In this document: in pieces, positions 25,203-35,173 of the stretch | Numbering within the stretch: the first letter of the stretch is position 1 | Layout: every line of letters starts with the position of its first letter | From: JAAUTT01 sp963846585 | GTDB taxonomy: Bacteria; Bacteroidota; Bacteroidia; Bacteroidales; JAAUTT01 | DNA length: 64,000 bases | Direction of reading: 5' to 3' | NCBI GenBank assembly: GCA_963846585.1 | Contig: CAWJWO010000002.1 | Location: forward strand, 124,001 to 188,000 | The notes under the pieces: model-generated | Database searches by the model: none | What the model was told of the DNA's origin: nothing | What the model saw: the letters and a program-made list of their open reading frames with translations, nothing else | Made by a program: the position numbers and the translations under genes

Positions 25203-27548
25203 CTATACCAAATACATATTCATCAATTCTAAAAGTGCTTCCCGTTTTATTGGTTTAGAAATATATTGATCGCAACCTGAATTTATAGCTTTTTCACGAT
25301 CGTCGGCCATAGCATATGCTGTTTGCGCAATAATCGGAAGATCAGGAAATAGTATCTTCAATTTTCGTGTGGCATCATAACCATTCATCACTGGCATTTT
25401 AATATCCATCAAAACAAGATCGATCTTATTTTTTTTACATGCATCAACTGCTTCTATGCCATTCCTAACTCTTATTATATGTATTTTATATGTAATCAAT
25501 AATTCTGCAAGATATAAATAATTATAATCTTCATCTTCGGCTATTAATACTGTCAGGTGTTCCCAGTCAGGATTTGATCTGTTAAAAAATGCCTTTTCCT
25601 TAATTATCTTTTCCCTACCTGAATCGGTTTTTAATGGAAACTGGAAATAAAACGCCGAACCACTGCCAAATGTTGATTCAACCCAAATGGTACCACCCAT
25701 TTTTTCGACGAGAGCTTTGGAAATAGCTAATCCTAAACCTGTTCCTCCAGATAACGTAGCAGAAGATGTTTCAATCTGACGAAAACGTTCAAATATTAAA
25801 TGTTGATTGTCAATTGAAATTCCAATACCTGTATCTTTAACATAAAATACTATATTCTTCTGTTTCAGTTTGTATCCAAATTCAATATAACCATTATTAG
25901 TAAATTTTAATGCATTATTTATCAAATTAATAAGTATTTGTTTTAATCTAACCTCATCTATTAATATTTTCAATCCCTGAATGTCCTTTAAATTTGGGCA
26001 AATAATTTCAATAGGTTTATTATGGGGAATTTGTATTATTGAATTCACTTCAAACAGTACCTGGTTAATATCAACAGTATTATTAGAAATGATAATCTGG
26101 CCGGCTTCAATTTTTGAAATATCTATAATATCGTTGATAAGGGCTAATAACTGATTAGAACAAGTATTTATTATCTTAACAAAAAACTCAGTTTTCTCAC
26201 TTGTATTATTTTGATTTTGAAGAAGCTCGGCAAATCCAATTATACCATTCATCGGGGTCCGTATTTCATGGCTCATGTTTGCCAAAAAAGCAGATTTCAG
26301 TTTATCCGCTTCTTCAGCTTTATCCTTGGCTTTTTTTAATTCCTTATTGAGTTCAACCAATTCTTCATTTTGTTTACGCAATTGTGCTTCACTTAAATTA
26401 AGGGCTTCCTGACTATTTTTAAGTTCTGATATATCAGTTATAAATCCTTCAAAAGCAATTAGTTCACCACTATCTGAATATATGCCATTTCCCTGATCCC
26501 AAACCCATTTTTTTTGACCCGACGCAGTAATTATAGGATATTCAAAACGATAAATTTCTTTTGATTCGATTTTCTGCATTCTTTCCTGCCAAATACGGGC
26601 CTGAAAATCTTCCAGAATAATATCATCAAAATGGAATTTTACGTTTCCGATAAAATCATCTGCCTTATAACCAGTAAGTTCAAAACATCCTTTGCTTATG
26701 AATTCCATTGTCCAGATAGAATCATTCTTACGTCTGTAAACCATTACATGAAGGTTTTCCATTAAATTAGCCAACCTTCTCTGGCTTTCTTTTAATGTAA
26801 ATTCAGCAATCTTCCTGTCAGTAATATTTGTGATAATGCCAAATACTTTATTTTCTACATTATTATATTCAGCTACTGAGTGAATGTAAACAATTTCATT
26901 GTTATCAGGTCTCTTAATTATAAACTCTTCATCGTATTTTTGCCCTTTATTGATTAAATTATTCATTTTTTCATCCAGCATCTGACGATATTCCGGCAGA
27001 GGAATTTTCTGAACCTGAGTAATAAGCCATTTTTCAGATCCCATTCCGTATATTCGCTGAGCCTCTTCCGAGGCCCATACTGCTCCTTCATTTAAATCAA
27101 ATTCCCAATATCCTAATTTAGCGATATCCTGTGCCCGTTTTAACCATGATACATGTTGCTCGGTAACTGCAAGCGCCAATTTCCGGTCGTTAATATCCCT
27201 TACAACAGCTAAAATATTATCATTGCCATAATCATCCGTAAAGTTTCTTAAAGAAACTTCCACCCAAAATAATTCTCCGGATTTTTTTCGTGCAAGCCAT
27301 TCATAAACCTGCGGACCTTCAGTTGATGCCTTTAATATATAATCCAAAGCAATTTCGTGATTATAAGGTGGAATATTAGCACTTAAATCTCCGATATCAA
27401 GCCTTAAAATTTCCTCTTTGGAAGAATAACCATACATAGACAGGGATGTATCATTTACTTCCAGTATTTTACCTGAATTGACCGCATGAATAAAAATTGC
27501 TTCATGTGTAGCATTAAAAATCACCTTGTAAATTGATTCCTTTGTCAT
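25203..27548 (-). CDS. PAS-domain hybrid sensor histidine kinase with receiver
   Basis: A 781-residue signalling protein without membrane segments, so it senses a cytosolic signal. Order: PAS (about 1-125), PAS with PAC (130-250), PAS with PAC (255-380), coiled coil (380-420), HisKA with phospho-acceptor H427 in SHEIRTP, HATPase with N box N545, G1 DTGIGI (572-577) and G2 GGTGLGLAI (601-609), and a C-terminal receiver (about 664-781) with acidic pair E671/D672, phospho-Asp D715 and K765. All catalytic residues are present. The phosphoryl group is probably passed from H427 to D715 or on to a separate response regulator; none is nearby. Confidence 0.95.
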   Translation of the reverse strand: MTKESIYKVIFNATHEAIFIHAVNSGKILEVNDTSLSMYGYSSKEEILRLDIGDLSANIPPYNHEIALDYILKASTEGPQVYEWLARKKSGELFWVEVSLRNFTDDYGNDNILAVVRDINDRKLALAVTEQHVSWLKRAQDIAKLGYWEFDLNEGAVWASEEAQRIYGMGSEKWLITQVQKIPLPEYRQMLDEKMNNLINKGQKYDEEFIIKRPDNNEIVYIHSVAEYNNVENKVFGIITNITDRKIAEFTLKESQRRLANLMENLHVMVYRRKNDSIWTMEFISKGCFELTGYKADDFIGNVKFHFDDIILEDFQARIWQERMQKIESKEIYRFEYPIITASGQKKWVWDQGNGIYSDSGELIAFEGFITDISELKNSQEALNLSEAQLRKQNEELVELNKELKKAKDKAEEADKLKSAFLANMSHEIRTPMNGIIGFAELLQNQNNTSEKTEFFVKIINTCSNQLLALINDIIDISKIEAGQIIISNNTVDINQVLFEVNSIIQIPHNKPIEIICPNLKDIQGLKILIDEVRLKQILINLINNALKFTNNGYIEFGYKLKQKNIVFYVKDTGIGISIDNQHLIFERFRQIETSSATLSGGTGLGLAISKALVEKMGGTIWVESTFGSGSAFYFQFPLKTDSGREKIIKEKAFFNRSNPDWEHLTVLIAEDEDYNYLYLAELLITYKIHIIRVRNGIEAVDACKKNKIDLVLMDIKMPVMNGYDATRKLKILFPDLPIIAQTAYAMADDREKAINSGCDQYISKPIKREALLELMNMYLV

Positions 27549-27601
27549 TCCTGATAATGTATTTCCTGTCGTCCTTTACTAAATTAATAAAAATTATGGA
27601 A

Positions 27602-30085
27602 TTATTCCATCTCTACAATTGTAATTCCGCTTCCACCCATTTCAATCAGTTCGTCCCTGAAAGATTTTACAAAACCAAGCGTAGCAAGATATTCACGAAT
27701 CATCTGCCTGAGAATTCCATTGCCTTTACCGTGAAGTATTTTAACCTGCCTTACATTCATCATAATTGCTTCATCAACCAAATCCTCCACCTTTTCAATT
27801 GCCTCTTCCGTACGCATACCTCTAACATCAACAGTTGGCTTAAAATTCAGCTTTCTTTCCGTAACATTATAATTATTTGTATTGGTAGTAGTTAGATTTA
27901 AATGCTTATTATGTTTATATTCCTTATTGGAAATTTTCTCCAAACGGTTTTCAGGTAAAGATGTTGTCATATTCCCAAAGGCAATTAAAAAATTTTTCCC
28001 CTTAATATCCAGCACTTCGCCAATGCTATCCTGTCCATATAGCCTGACTTTGTCGCCAATTTTAATTTTTACGGCTTCAGATTCCGGTTTATCATTAATT
28101 TCTACAGACTGGACTTTTTCCTGCCTGTTTTTAATTTTATTCTCACGTTGCCTAAGTTTTTCAATTTTTTGTCTTATTGATTCTTCATCAATTTCAGCAG
28201 TTGTATCAATTTTATCTTTAAATTTATCTAATTGTTGCCTGGCAAAACGGGTCCTGTCTTTTTCTGCATGCGATTCTTTTATCTCCCTGATTGTATTTTC
28301 AATGAGTTTGTTAGTCCCTGAGAGTATTTCCTTTGCCTCGCTTTTAGCTTTTTCGATAATTACTTTTCGTTCATTATCTGTTTTCAATAAATCTTCCTGA
28401 TGCTTTGTAACAATTTCTTCGAGACGTTTTTCCATCTGACGGATTTTATCCCTTTTACTTTCCCAATAACGTTTGTCCCGGGCAATGCTGCGCAGGCTTT
28501 TTTCAAAATCAACATGTTCCTTCCCGATTTTAGAAATTGCATCGTTCAGTATTTCTTCAGGAAGCCCTATTTTGCGGGCAATTTCCAAAGCAAAGGAGCT
28601 TCCCGGCTTACCTATTTGCAATTGAAAGAGAGGCTGCATGTTTTGTGAATCATATAACATTGCTCCATTTACAATACCATTTGTTGAGGTCGCAAAATGT
28701 TTAAGATTGGTATAATGTGTTGTTATTACCCCATATATATTATTTTCATTAAGTTGTTTAAGAATAGACTCAGCAATTGCACCCCCCGATACAGGTTCGG
28801 TACCAGTACCAAATTCATCAATAAGCAAAAGGGATTTTGTCCCTGAATTCTTTAAAAAGAATTTCATATTGAGCAGATGTGAACTATAAGTACTAAGATC
28901 GTTTTCAATAGATTGTTCATCTCCTATGTCAATAAACAAATCATCAAACAATCCCATTTCAGAATTTTCTGATAACGGCACCAGCAACCCACCCTGAAAC
29001 ATATATTGAATTAGTCCGGTGGTCTTAAGACAAACACTCTTTCCTCCTGCATTTGGACCGGAAATTAATAATAAACGATCGCGTTCGTTGAGATAAATAT
29101 TAAGCGGGACTACCTGCCGGCCTTCTTTAACAAGCGTAATATATAGTAACGGATGAACTGCTTTCTCCCATCTAAACCCTGACTGGTTGAACATTGCAGG
29201 CTTAACAGCATTTATTTTTAAAGCAAATATAGCCTTAGCCCTTATAAAATCTATCGACCCCATAAAATCACAGGCCCGAAACAACTCCTCAAGATAAGGC
29301 CTTACAAAATCAGTAAATTGGGTAAGTATTTTTATAATTTCCCGCTTTTCAGCAAATTCAAGTTCACGTATCTCATTGTTCATTTCCACAACTTCAGTCG
29401 GCTCTATATAAGACGTTCTTCCTGATGACGATTCATCATGTACTATCCCTTGCATTTTGCGTTTATAAGTTGAATTCACCGGAATCACCAATCTTCCTTC
29501 ACGCATTGACAAGCTTGTATCTTCATCAATAAATCCTTCATTTTGTGCATGTTTTAATAAACGCTGCATAACCCTGCTTACCGATGCAACTTTATCTCCG
29601 ATGGAACGTCTTATAGAGGCAAGTTCCTGAGAAGCACTGTCTTTTATAAGATTGTTTTTCGTCAGGATGGTATCAACCCTGTTCAATATGATAGGAAATG
29701 ATTGAATTTCGTGCGTAAGTTCCCTCAAAGCAGGATATAACTTTACGTCTTTATTTTTAAAAAAAGTAAGTATAGCGTGAATAGATTCAAGTGATTTACG
29801 CAGATCGATTATGTCAGTTATCTCTAAAAATGTGCCTTCTAACCTGATTCGTTTCAAGGCCGGCGTAACATCTGTAAAATGTCCGACAGGAAAATTATTT
29901 TCCATAAGGCATATTTGCCTGAATTCTTCGGTCTGAGATATTAATTTTTGAATTTGCTCAAATGAATTTAAAAAAGTTATTTCATCAACCTTATTACGTC
30001 CCAATTCGCACAGGCAAATCTCCTTTAACATCTCACGGACAACATTAAAGCCAATTTTTTCTTCAAAATTAACGGGGTATATCAT
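27602..30085 (-). CDS. mutS2: Endonuclease MutS2
   Basis: An 827-residue MutS homologue of the second family. It has the core/lever helices without the mismatch-recognition domain, Walker A GPNAGGKS at 343-350, Walker B LLIDEFGTGTEP (about 421-432), a long coiled region (about 520-640), and a C-terminal Smr domain (about 750-827) with VDVRGMRTEEA and LHGKGNGILR, the endonuclease part. MutS2 acts on recombination intermediates and, in some bacteria, collided ribosomes. Its start codon overlaps the stop of the upstream GH94 gene in an ATGA (30082-30085), so the two are translationally coupled, an unusual pairing of DNA repair and sugar metabolism. Confidence 0.95.
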   Translation of the reverse strand: MIYPVNFEEKIGFNVVREMLKEICLCELGRNKVDEITFLNSFEQIQKLISQTEEFRQICLMENNFPVGHFTDVTPALKRIRLEGTFLEITDIIDLRKSLESIHAILTFFKNKDVKLYPALRELTHEIQSFPIILNRVDTILTKNNLIKDSASQELASIRRSIGDKVASVSRVMQRLLKHAQNEGFIDEDTSLSMREGRLVIPVNSTYKRKMQGIVHDESSSGRTSYIEPTEVVEMNNEIRELEFAEKREIIKILTQFTDFVRPYLEELFRACDFMGSIDFIRAKAIFALKINAVKPAMFNQSGFRWEKAVHPLLYITLVKEGRQVVPLNIYLNERDRLLLISGPNAGGKSVCLKTTGLIQYMFQGGLLVPLSENSEMGLFDDLFIDIGDEQSIENDLSTYSSHLLNMKFFLKNSGTKSLLLIDEFGTGTEPVSGGAIAESILKQLNENNIYGVITTHYTNLKHFATSTNGIVNGAMLYDSQNMQPLFQLQIGKPGSSFALEIARKIGLPEEILNDAISKIGKEHVDFEKSLRSIARDKRYWESKRDKIRQMEKRLEEIVTKHQEDLLKTDNERKVIIEKAKSEAKEILSGTNKLIENTIREIKESHAEKDRTRFARQQLDKFKDKIDTTAEIDEESIRQKIEKLRQRENKIKNRQEKVQSVEINDKPESEAVKIKIGDKVRLYGQDSIGEVLDIKGKNFLIAFGNMTTSLPENRLEKISNKEYKHNKHLNLTTTNTNNYNVTERKLNFKPTVDVRGMRTEEAIEKVEDLVDEAIMMNVRQVKILHGKGNGILRQMIREYLATLGFVKSFRDELIEMGGSGITIVEME

Positions 30086-32520
30086 CCCATAATAACCTTT
30101 ATAAAATGTGCCGATTTATTATCAAGTATTGGTATTATGTTGGTATTGAATAACTTTCCATCCAGCCAGATTTCTTTCACACCTTTATTCTTTTGATCAG
30201 GATTAAGTACTTCAATCGTATATTTTGTTCCCCTGAACTTCCGTGTCACCTTATACCCTTTCCAGTAATCAGGAATACACGGATCAATTAACAATCCGTC
30301 ATAATCAGGCCTTATTCCAAGAATATACTGGCTAATGGCATAGAAATTCCACGACGCCGTTCCTGTCAGCCAACTGTTCTTGGCTTCGCCTGGTTTGAAA
30401 GAATCCTTTCCGGCAATCATTTGTGCATAAACATATGGCTCCGTTTTATGTAAATCGCTTATTTCCTCAAGGTAGGAAGGACAAATTTTCCTGTAATACT
30501 CCCATGCCCGGTTGCCGTTGCCAACAACCGTTTCACCAATAATAATCCATGGATTGTTATGACAGAATACACCGGCATTCTCCTTATAACCTGCCGGATA
30601 AGTAGAAATTTCACCGTATTCAATGACATAGCTGGTAAAAGCCGGATTGTTCAGAACAATGCCATACTCACAATCCAATCGTTCTTTTACTGCTTTTAAT
30701 GCAAGTGAAGTAAGCCCTTCCTCTTTACCAATACCAGCCATGGTGCACCAACCTTGTGATTCGATGAATATTTTACCTTCATCGTTTTCCTTGCTTCCAA
30801 CTTTCCGGCCATAAAAATCATATGCCCGAATAAACCATTCCCCATCCCAACCATGTTTTTTAATAGTATCAACCATTGCATCCAAATGCTTTTGAGCCCT
30901 TAGTGCCTCATCATTTTTACCAAGCCTTTTGCAAAGCTGGACATAATCACGGGCTACCGACACAAATAATCCTGCTATCATTACCGATTCAGCCTTTGAT
31001 CCTTCAGTTTTATTTTCAGTGGTTTGGAACGACTCATTCGGATCGTTCGAAAAGCAGTTCAGGTTAAGGCAATCATTCCAGTCGGCCCTGCCGATCAATG
31101 GTAATCCGTGGGGTCCCAGGTTGTTTACAACATGGTCTAATGATACCCTCAGGTGCTGGAATAAACTATCTGCAACCGATGCATCATTATCGAACGGAAC
31201 CATCTCATTCAGGATACCAAAATCTCCTGTTTCCTTTAAATAACTGATTGTTCCTGATATTAACCATAATGGATCGTCGTTAAATCCACCACCAATATCG
31301 TTATTACCTCGTTTGGACAGTGGTTGATACTGATGATAACATCCACCATCAGGGAATTGTGTAGAAGCAATATCAATGATCCTCTCGCGGGCCCGTTCCG
31401 GAATCTGGTGGACAAAGCCTATAAGATCCTGGTTGGAATCACGGAAGCCCATTCCACGGCCAATACCTGATTCAAAAAAAGAAGCCGACCGTGAAAAACA
31501 AAATGTAATCATGCACTGATATTGGTTCCAGATATTTACCATCCTGTCCAGCTTTTCATCACCAGACTCAATTGAATAAATACTGAGCAGGTTATCCCAA
31601 TATTTGCGCAGTTCTTCAAGTGCTTTATCCACTTTAGCAGAACTATCGAAACGTGCTATGGTCTCTTTTGCTTTCTTTTTATTGATTACATTTTTTGATT
31701 CCCATTTTTCTTCGTCATTATTTTCCTCATAACCAAGTACAAAAATGAAATCCTTTGATTCCCCTGGTTTAAGTTCCACTTCAATATAATGAGAAGCTAT
31801 TGGTGACCAGCCATGAGCTACCGTGTTTGCTGAACGGCCATTTACAACTACCTCGGGTTCATCAAAGCCATTATACAATCCAAAAAATGTTTCACGGTCA
31901 GTATCATACCCTTGCACTGGTTGATTAACCGAATAATAGGCGTAATGGTTTCGACGTTCTTTATATTCAGTTTTATGGTAAATAACTGAATTTTCTATTT
32001 CTACTTCACCTGTGGAAAAATTACGCTGGAAATTTTCCATATCAGATACAGCATTCCACAAACACCATTCCTCAAATGAGAATATTTTAAGCTTCCTCGT
32101 TTTGTCTGTATTATTGGTAAGTGTAAGTTTTTGAATTTCAGCCCATGTCTTTAAAGGTACAAAATACAGGACATTGGCTGTAATCCCATTTTTCCTGCCT
32201 TGAATATTGGTATAGTTCATACCGTGGCGGCATTCAAAGTAATCAAGTTCTGTTTTACATGGCTTCCAACCCGGGGACCAGATACTATCGCCGTCTTTAA
32301 TATAAAAGTATTTACCTCCGCTATCCATCGGTACATTATTGTAACGGTAACGTGTTATTCGTCTGAATTTAGCATCCTTATAAAAGGAATAACCCCCGCC
32401 GGCATGCGAAATGATTGAAAAAAAATCCTCGTTGCCAAGATAATTTATCCAGGGCCAGGGTGTCCTGGGATTTGTTATTACATATTCCCGTGCTTTATCA
32501 TCAAAAAATCCAAATTTCAT
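30082..32520 (-). CDS. Cellobiose-phosphorylase-like GH94 enzyme
   Basis: An 812-residue cytosolic phosphorylase. The N-terminus MKFGFFDDKAREYVITNP and the blocks TPWPWINYLGNEDFF, GGYSFYKDA, RYRYNNVP, ECRHGMNY, NFQRNFSTGEVE and HKTEYKERRNHYAYY closely match the cellobiose phosphorylase branch of GH94. The IGRADWNDCLNL segment (about 476-487) contains the general acid Asp. The enzyme splits a beta-glucoside disaccharide with phosphate to glucose-1-phosphate and a sugar. No signal peptide, so the substrate must be imported. The substrate cannot be fixed by eye; cellobiose is most likely. It is the promoter-proximal gene before mutS2. Confidence 0.9.
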   Translation of the reverse strand: MKFGFFDDKAREYVITNPRTPWPWINYLGNEDFFSIISHAGGGYSFYKDAKFRRITRYRYNNVPMDSGGKYFYIKDGDSIWSPGWKPCKTELDYFECRHGMNYTNIQGRKNGITANVLYFVPLKTWAEIQKLTLTNNTDKTRKLKIFSFEEWCLWNAVSDMENFQRNFSTGEVEIENSVIYHKTEYKERRNHYAYYSVNQPVQGYDTDRETFFGLYNGFDEPEVVVNGRSANTVAHGWSPIASHYIEVELKPGESKDFIFVLGYEENNDEEKWESKNVINKKKAKETIARFDSSAKVDKALEELRKYWDNLLSIYSIESGDEKLDRMVNIWNQYQCMITFCFSRSASFFESGIGRGMGFRDSNQDLIGFVHQIPERARERIIDIASTQFPDGGCYHQYQPLSKRGNNDIGGGFNDDPLWLISGTISYLKETGDFGILNEMVPFDNDASVADSLFQHLRVSLDHVVNNLGPHGLPLIGRADWNDCLNLNCFSNDPNESFQTTENKTEGSKAESVMIAGLFVSVARDYVQLCKRLGKNDEALRAQKHLDAMVDTIKKHGWDGEWFIRAYDFYGRKVGSKENDEGKIFIESQGWCTMAGIGKEEGLTSLALKAVKERLDCEYGIVLNNPAFTSYVIEYGEISTYPAGYKENAGVFCHNNPWIIIGETVVGNGNRAWEYYRKICPSYLEEISDLHKTEPYVYAQMIAGKDSFKPGEAKNSWLTGTASWNFYAISQYILGIRPDYDGLLIDPCIPDYWKGYKVTRKFRGTKYTIEVLNPDQKNKGVKEIWLDGKLFNTNIIPILDNKSAHFIKVIMG

Positions 32521-32598
32521 ATTATATGTTTTTAAATTATTATCTGTATTTTATTTTAAATAAAATTAAACATTATTTATAAGAAAAATCAAGGCTTG

Positions 32599-32606
32599 CG
32601 AAGATA
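32599..32606 (-). promoter_or_regulatory. Possible promoter -7 box (TATCTTCG) for the GH94-mutS2 pair
   Basis: Seven of eight positions match TAnnTTTG on the minus strand (C for the second-last T), 78 nt before the GH94 ATG. Confidence 0.35.
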
Positions 32607-32667
32607 GATAAAATAGTGCTTAGTGCAAACTGCAAAGTGATTAGATATGATTCGTTTGATAAAATGT

Positions 32668-32675
32668 TAACTTTG
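32668..32675 (+). promoter_or_regulatory. Probable promoter -7 box (TAACTTTG) for panB
   Basis: Exact TAnnTTTG match, 32 nt before the panB ATG at 32708. No TTTG at the usual -33 spacing. Confidence 0.5.
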
Positions 32676-32707
32676 AAGCTTGTATAAAATTTTTTAATTT
32701 AATATAT

Positions 32708-33526
32708 ATGTCAGACAATCAATCTAATATCAAAAAGATTACAACCCATGTATTAGCAGAAATGAAGCTTAAAGGTGTGAAAATAAGTATGCTTACAGGT
32801 TACGACTATTCGTTCGCCCGTATACTGGATAATGCCGGTATTGACATCATTCTTGTAGGTGATTCTGCTTCTAACGTTATGGCAGGGAATGAAACAACGT
32901 TGCCGATTACACTCGACCAGATGATATATCACGCAGCTTCCGTGGTAAGAGGTGTAAAGAGGGCCCTGGTTGTTGTGGATTTGCCTTTTGGCACCTATCA
33001 GGGCAATTCACTTGAAGCGTTAAATTCAGCTGTCCGGATTATGAAGGAAACAGGCGCAGGCGCAGTGAAACTTGAAGGTGGAAGTGAAGTAAAAGAATCA
33101 GTTACACGTATACTTAGTGCCGGAATTCCTGTAATGGGGCATTTGGGACTTACTCCCCAGTCGATTCATAAATTTGGAACGTATGTAGTTCGTGCCCGGG
33201 AAGAAAATGAAGCTAATAAATTGTTGGCAGATGCCCATCTTTTAGAAGATATAGGGTGTTTTGGCATAGTACTGGAAAAAATTCCGGCGGTTCTTGGTGC
33301 CAGGGTATCAAATGAACTCAGGATACCAATGATAGGTATCGGGGCCGGACCAGGTGTGGATGGCCAGGTACTTGTTTTGCATGACATGCTGGGTATTACC
33401 CAGGAATTTTCACCCCGGTTTTTAAGACGTTACCATAACCTTTTTGACGAAATTAAAGGAGCGGTCGAAAATTACATCAGCGATGTGAAGAATAAGGATT
33501 TTCCCAATGAAAAGGAGCAGTATTAG
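32708..33526 (+). CDS. panB: 3-methyl-2-oxobutanoate hydroxymethyltransferase
   Basis: A 272-residue TIM-barrel enzyme, first step of pantothenate synthesis, adding a hydroxymethyl group from methylene-THF to ketoisovalerate. Recognised by MLTGYDYSFARILDNAG (about 28-44), VGDSASNVM (about 51-59), AVKLEGG (about 118-124), GIPVMGHLGLTPQS (about 139-152) and IGIGAGPGVDGQVLVLHD (about 210-227). Metal-binding Asp of VGDS and the Glu of KLEGG are present. Length is standard. The stop TAG begins a TAGTGCA array. No panC or panD is nearby. Confidence 0.96.
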   Translation: MSDNQSNIKKITTHVLAEMKLKGVKISMLTGYDYSFARILDNAGIDIILVGDSASNVMAGNETTLPITLDQMIYHAASVVRGVKRALVVVDLPFGTYQGNSLEALNSAVRIMKETGAGAVKLEGGSEVKESVTRILSAGIPVMGHLGLTPQSIHKFGTYVVRAREENEANKLLADAHLLEDIGCFGIVLEKIPAVLGARVSNELRIPMIGIGAGPGVDGQVLVLHDMLGITQEFSPRFLRRYHNLFDEIKGAVENYISDVKNKDFPNEKEQY

Positions 33527-33669
33527 TGCATAGTGCTTAGTGCTTAGTTGTTAGTTGTTAGTTGTTAGTTGTTGGTCGTTAGTTGTTAGTTCTTGGTTTT
33601 TGGCTGTTAGGAATTTATACAACCTTTACAACCCTTTAAACCCTATAAACCTTATAAACCTATATACCC
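33524..33669. repeat. Two-arm array between panB and the pseudouridine synthase
   Basis: Left: TAGTGCA/TAGTGCT (33524-33544) passing into TAGTTGT heptamers (33545-33597), beginning exactly with the panB stop codon. Right: ACAACCTTT and CCTATAAAC/CCTTATAAA words (33618-33669) in inverse orientation, ending at the next start. Confidence 0.88.
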
Positions 33670-33673
33670 TTTG

Positions 33674-34369
33674 ATGGATATTCTATACGAAGACAATCAC
33701 ATTATTGCTGTGAATAAGAGTGTTTCTGAGATAGTCCAGGCTGATAAGACCAGGGACAAATCGCTGGAAGAAACCATTAAAGAATACCTCAAATCAAAAT
33801 ACCACAAACCAGGTGAGGTATATTTAGGAGTAGTACATCGGATTGACCGGCCCGTTAGCGGGGTAGTACTATTTGCCCGGACCTCCAAGGCACTTATCCG
33901 TCTAAATGAAATGTTCCAGGAAAAAACAGTTGAAAAAATCTATTGGGCAATAGTAAAGGAAAAACCTCCGAAACTTTCTGATACCCTGGTACATTATATT
34001 GTCCGAAATACCAAAACAAATAAATCATATTGTTCTGACAGGGAAACACCGGGTGCTAAAATGGCCGTGCTCCATTACCGGTTGGTTGTTTCATCCGACA
34101 ACTACCACTTACTTGAAATTAACCTTGAAACCGGCAGGCATCATCAAATAAGATGCCAATTGGCCGCAATAGGTTGTCCCGTAAAAGGTGACCTTAAATA
34201 CGGATTCCCGAGAAGTAACCCGGATGCAGGAATTAGCCTTCATTCCAGACGAATAAGCTTTATTCATCCTGTAAGGGACGAAAAAATCACTATTGAAGCT
34301 CCTGTTCCCGCCGGGGATATGCTTTGGAAAATATTTGAGGAAATGGAAATAAAAGGACGTGAAAATTAA
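33674..34369 (+). CDS. RluA family RNA pseudouridine synthase
   Basis: A 231-residue enzyme isomerising uridines in rRNA or tRNA. The catalytic block is HRIDRPVSGVVLFARTS (55-71) with D58; the usual signature HRLDxxTSG is slightly altered. LFQExxVEKxYxAxV appears as MFQEKTVEKIYWAIV and the C-terminal GRHHQIRCQLAAIG is intact. No S4 domain is present, so it is of the short RluA/RluC-like type. Start taken at ATG 33674; a TTG lies three bases upstream. The stop is followed directly by TTTGAAAA words. Confidence 0.9.
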   Translation: MDILYEDNHIIAVNKSVSEIVQADKTRDKSLEETIKEYLKSKYHKPGEVYLGVVHRIDRPVSGVVLFARTSKALIRLNEMFQEKTVEKIYWAIVKEKPPKLSDTLVHYIVRNTKTNKSYCSDRETPGAKMAVLHYRLVVSSDNYHLLEINLETGRHHQIRCQLAAIGCPVKGDLKYGFPRSNPDAGISLHSRRISFIHPVRDEKITIEAPVPAGDMLWKIFEEMEIKGREN

Positions 34370-34551
34370 TTTGAAAATTTGAAAATGTGCTAATTTGAAT
34401 ATTTTGTAATAAGGAATTTATTTTCTCTTAAGAAACCCAAAATAAAATTAAACACAGAGGCACTGAGACACAGAGAAATAAATTGAAATAAAATTGAAAT
34501 ATATATTTTTTGTTTCATTATATTTTTACTTCGGCTTGCCGGAGAAAGATG

Positions 34552-34602
34552 CTGTCTTCTGCCTTCTTTCATCTTTTATCTTTCATCTTTCATCTTTCAT
34601 CA
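34552..34602. repeat. CATCTTT/CTTCTGC heptamer array
   Basis: About seven degenerate heptamers of the pyrimidine-rich family, the same as the right-arm parts at 44209-44240 and 48900-48960. This is the last array before a 6.8-kb stretch without arrays. Confidence 0.8.
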
Positions 34603-34727
34603 GTATTCATGGACATTAAAGAACAATTATTGCTAGAAAATATATAATATGAAATATATAATATAAGGTTATTTTTAACTTTGAGCTTCGTTTTTAATAC
34701 TCTTAAATACAGCCATTTGAAGAGTAT

Positions 34728-34746
34728 GGGGGGGGGGGGGGGGGGG
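34728..34746. repeat. Homopolymer of 19 G
   Basis: Nineteen consecutive G in a very AT-rich, non-coding setting. A tract of this kind slips readily, so its length may vary in the population or be an assembly artefact. Confidence 0.9.
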
Positions 34747-35112
34747 TATAATTAATGATAATTTAACTATTTTATTTTGGAATTTTTAGAATTTATATTT
34801 AATTTTACTTCAAATTCGTCTAATGCAAGTTAGATAATGTTACCATCAATGCTTGTCAATAGGCCAATGAATTTCACTATTTTAAACTATTTTTTTAGTT
34901 AAATTTCTTTTTTTATTTCAATATTAATATGTTACATTTTGTCTTAAAACATTAATGATATATTGACGTATTGTAATTATTTAAAATTTTTGTTTATGGT
35001 AAGTTTATAACAAATAAAGTGATTAACAATCTAATACTAACTTAAATAAGTCAAATTTAATTAATAACAAATTAATTATTATGTAGTTTAATTACAAGGT
35101 AATGTAAACAAC

Positions 35113-35134
35113 CAGCAGTTAGTTTCATCTGCTG
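35113..35134 (+). promoter_or_regulatory. Hairpin 1 in the leader of the ChW lipoprotein gene
   Basis: Perfect 6-bp stem CAGCAG / CTGCTG with a 10-nt loop, about 84 nt before the lipoprotein start. No T-run follows, so it does not look like an intrinsic terminator. Confidence 0.4.
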
Positions 35135-35149
35135 ACCAAAAATGAAAAA

Positions 35150-35173
35150 CCACGCCCGCTGTAACGGACGTGG
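35150..35173 (+). promoter_or_regulatory. Hairpin 2 in the leader of the ChW lipoprotein gene
   Basis: Arms CCACGCCCG and CGGACGTGG pair over 9 bp with one C-A mismatch and a 6-nt loop. GC-rich against an AT-rich background, 44 nt before the start codon. No riboswitch class recognised. Confidence 0.4.

Noticed and set aside
27882..28400. Plus-strand 172-codon frame inside mutS2
   Set aside because: Antisense shadow of a clear mutS2 coding sequence.
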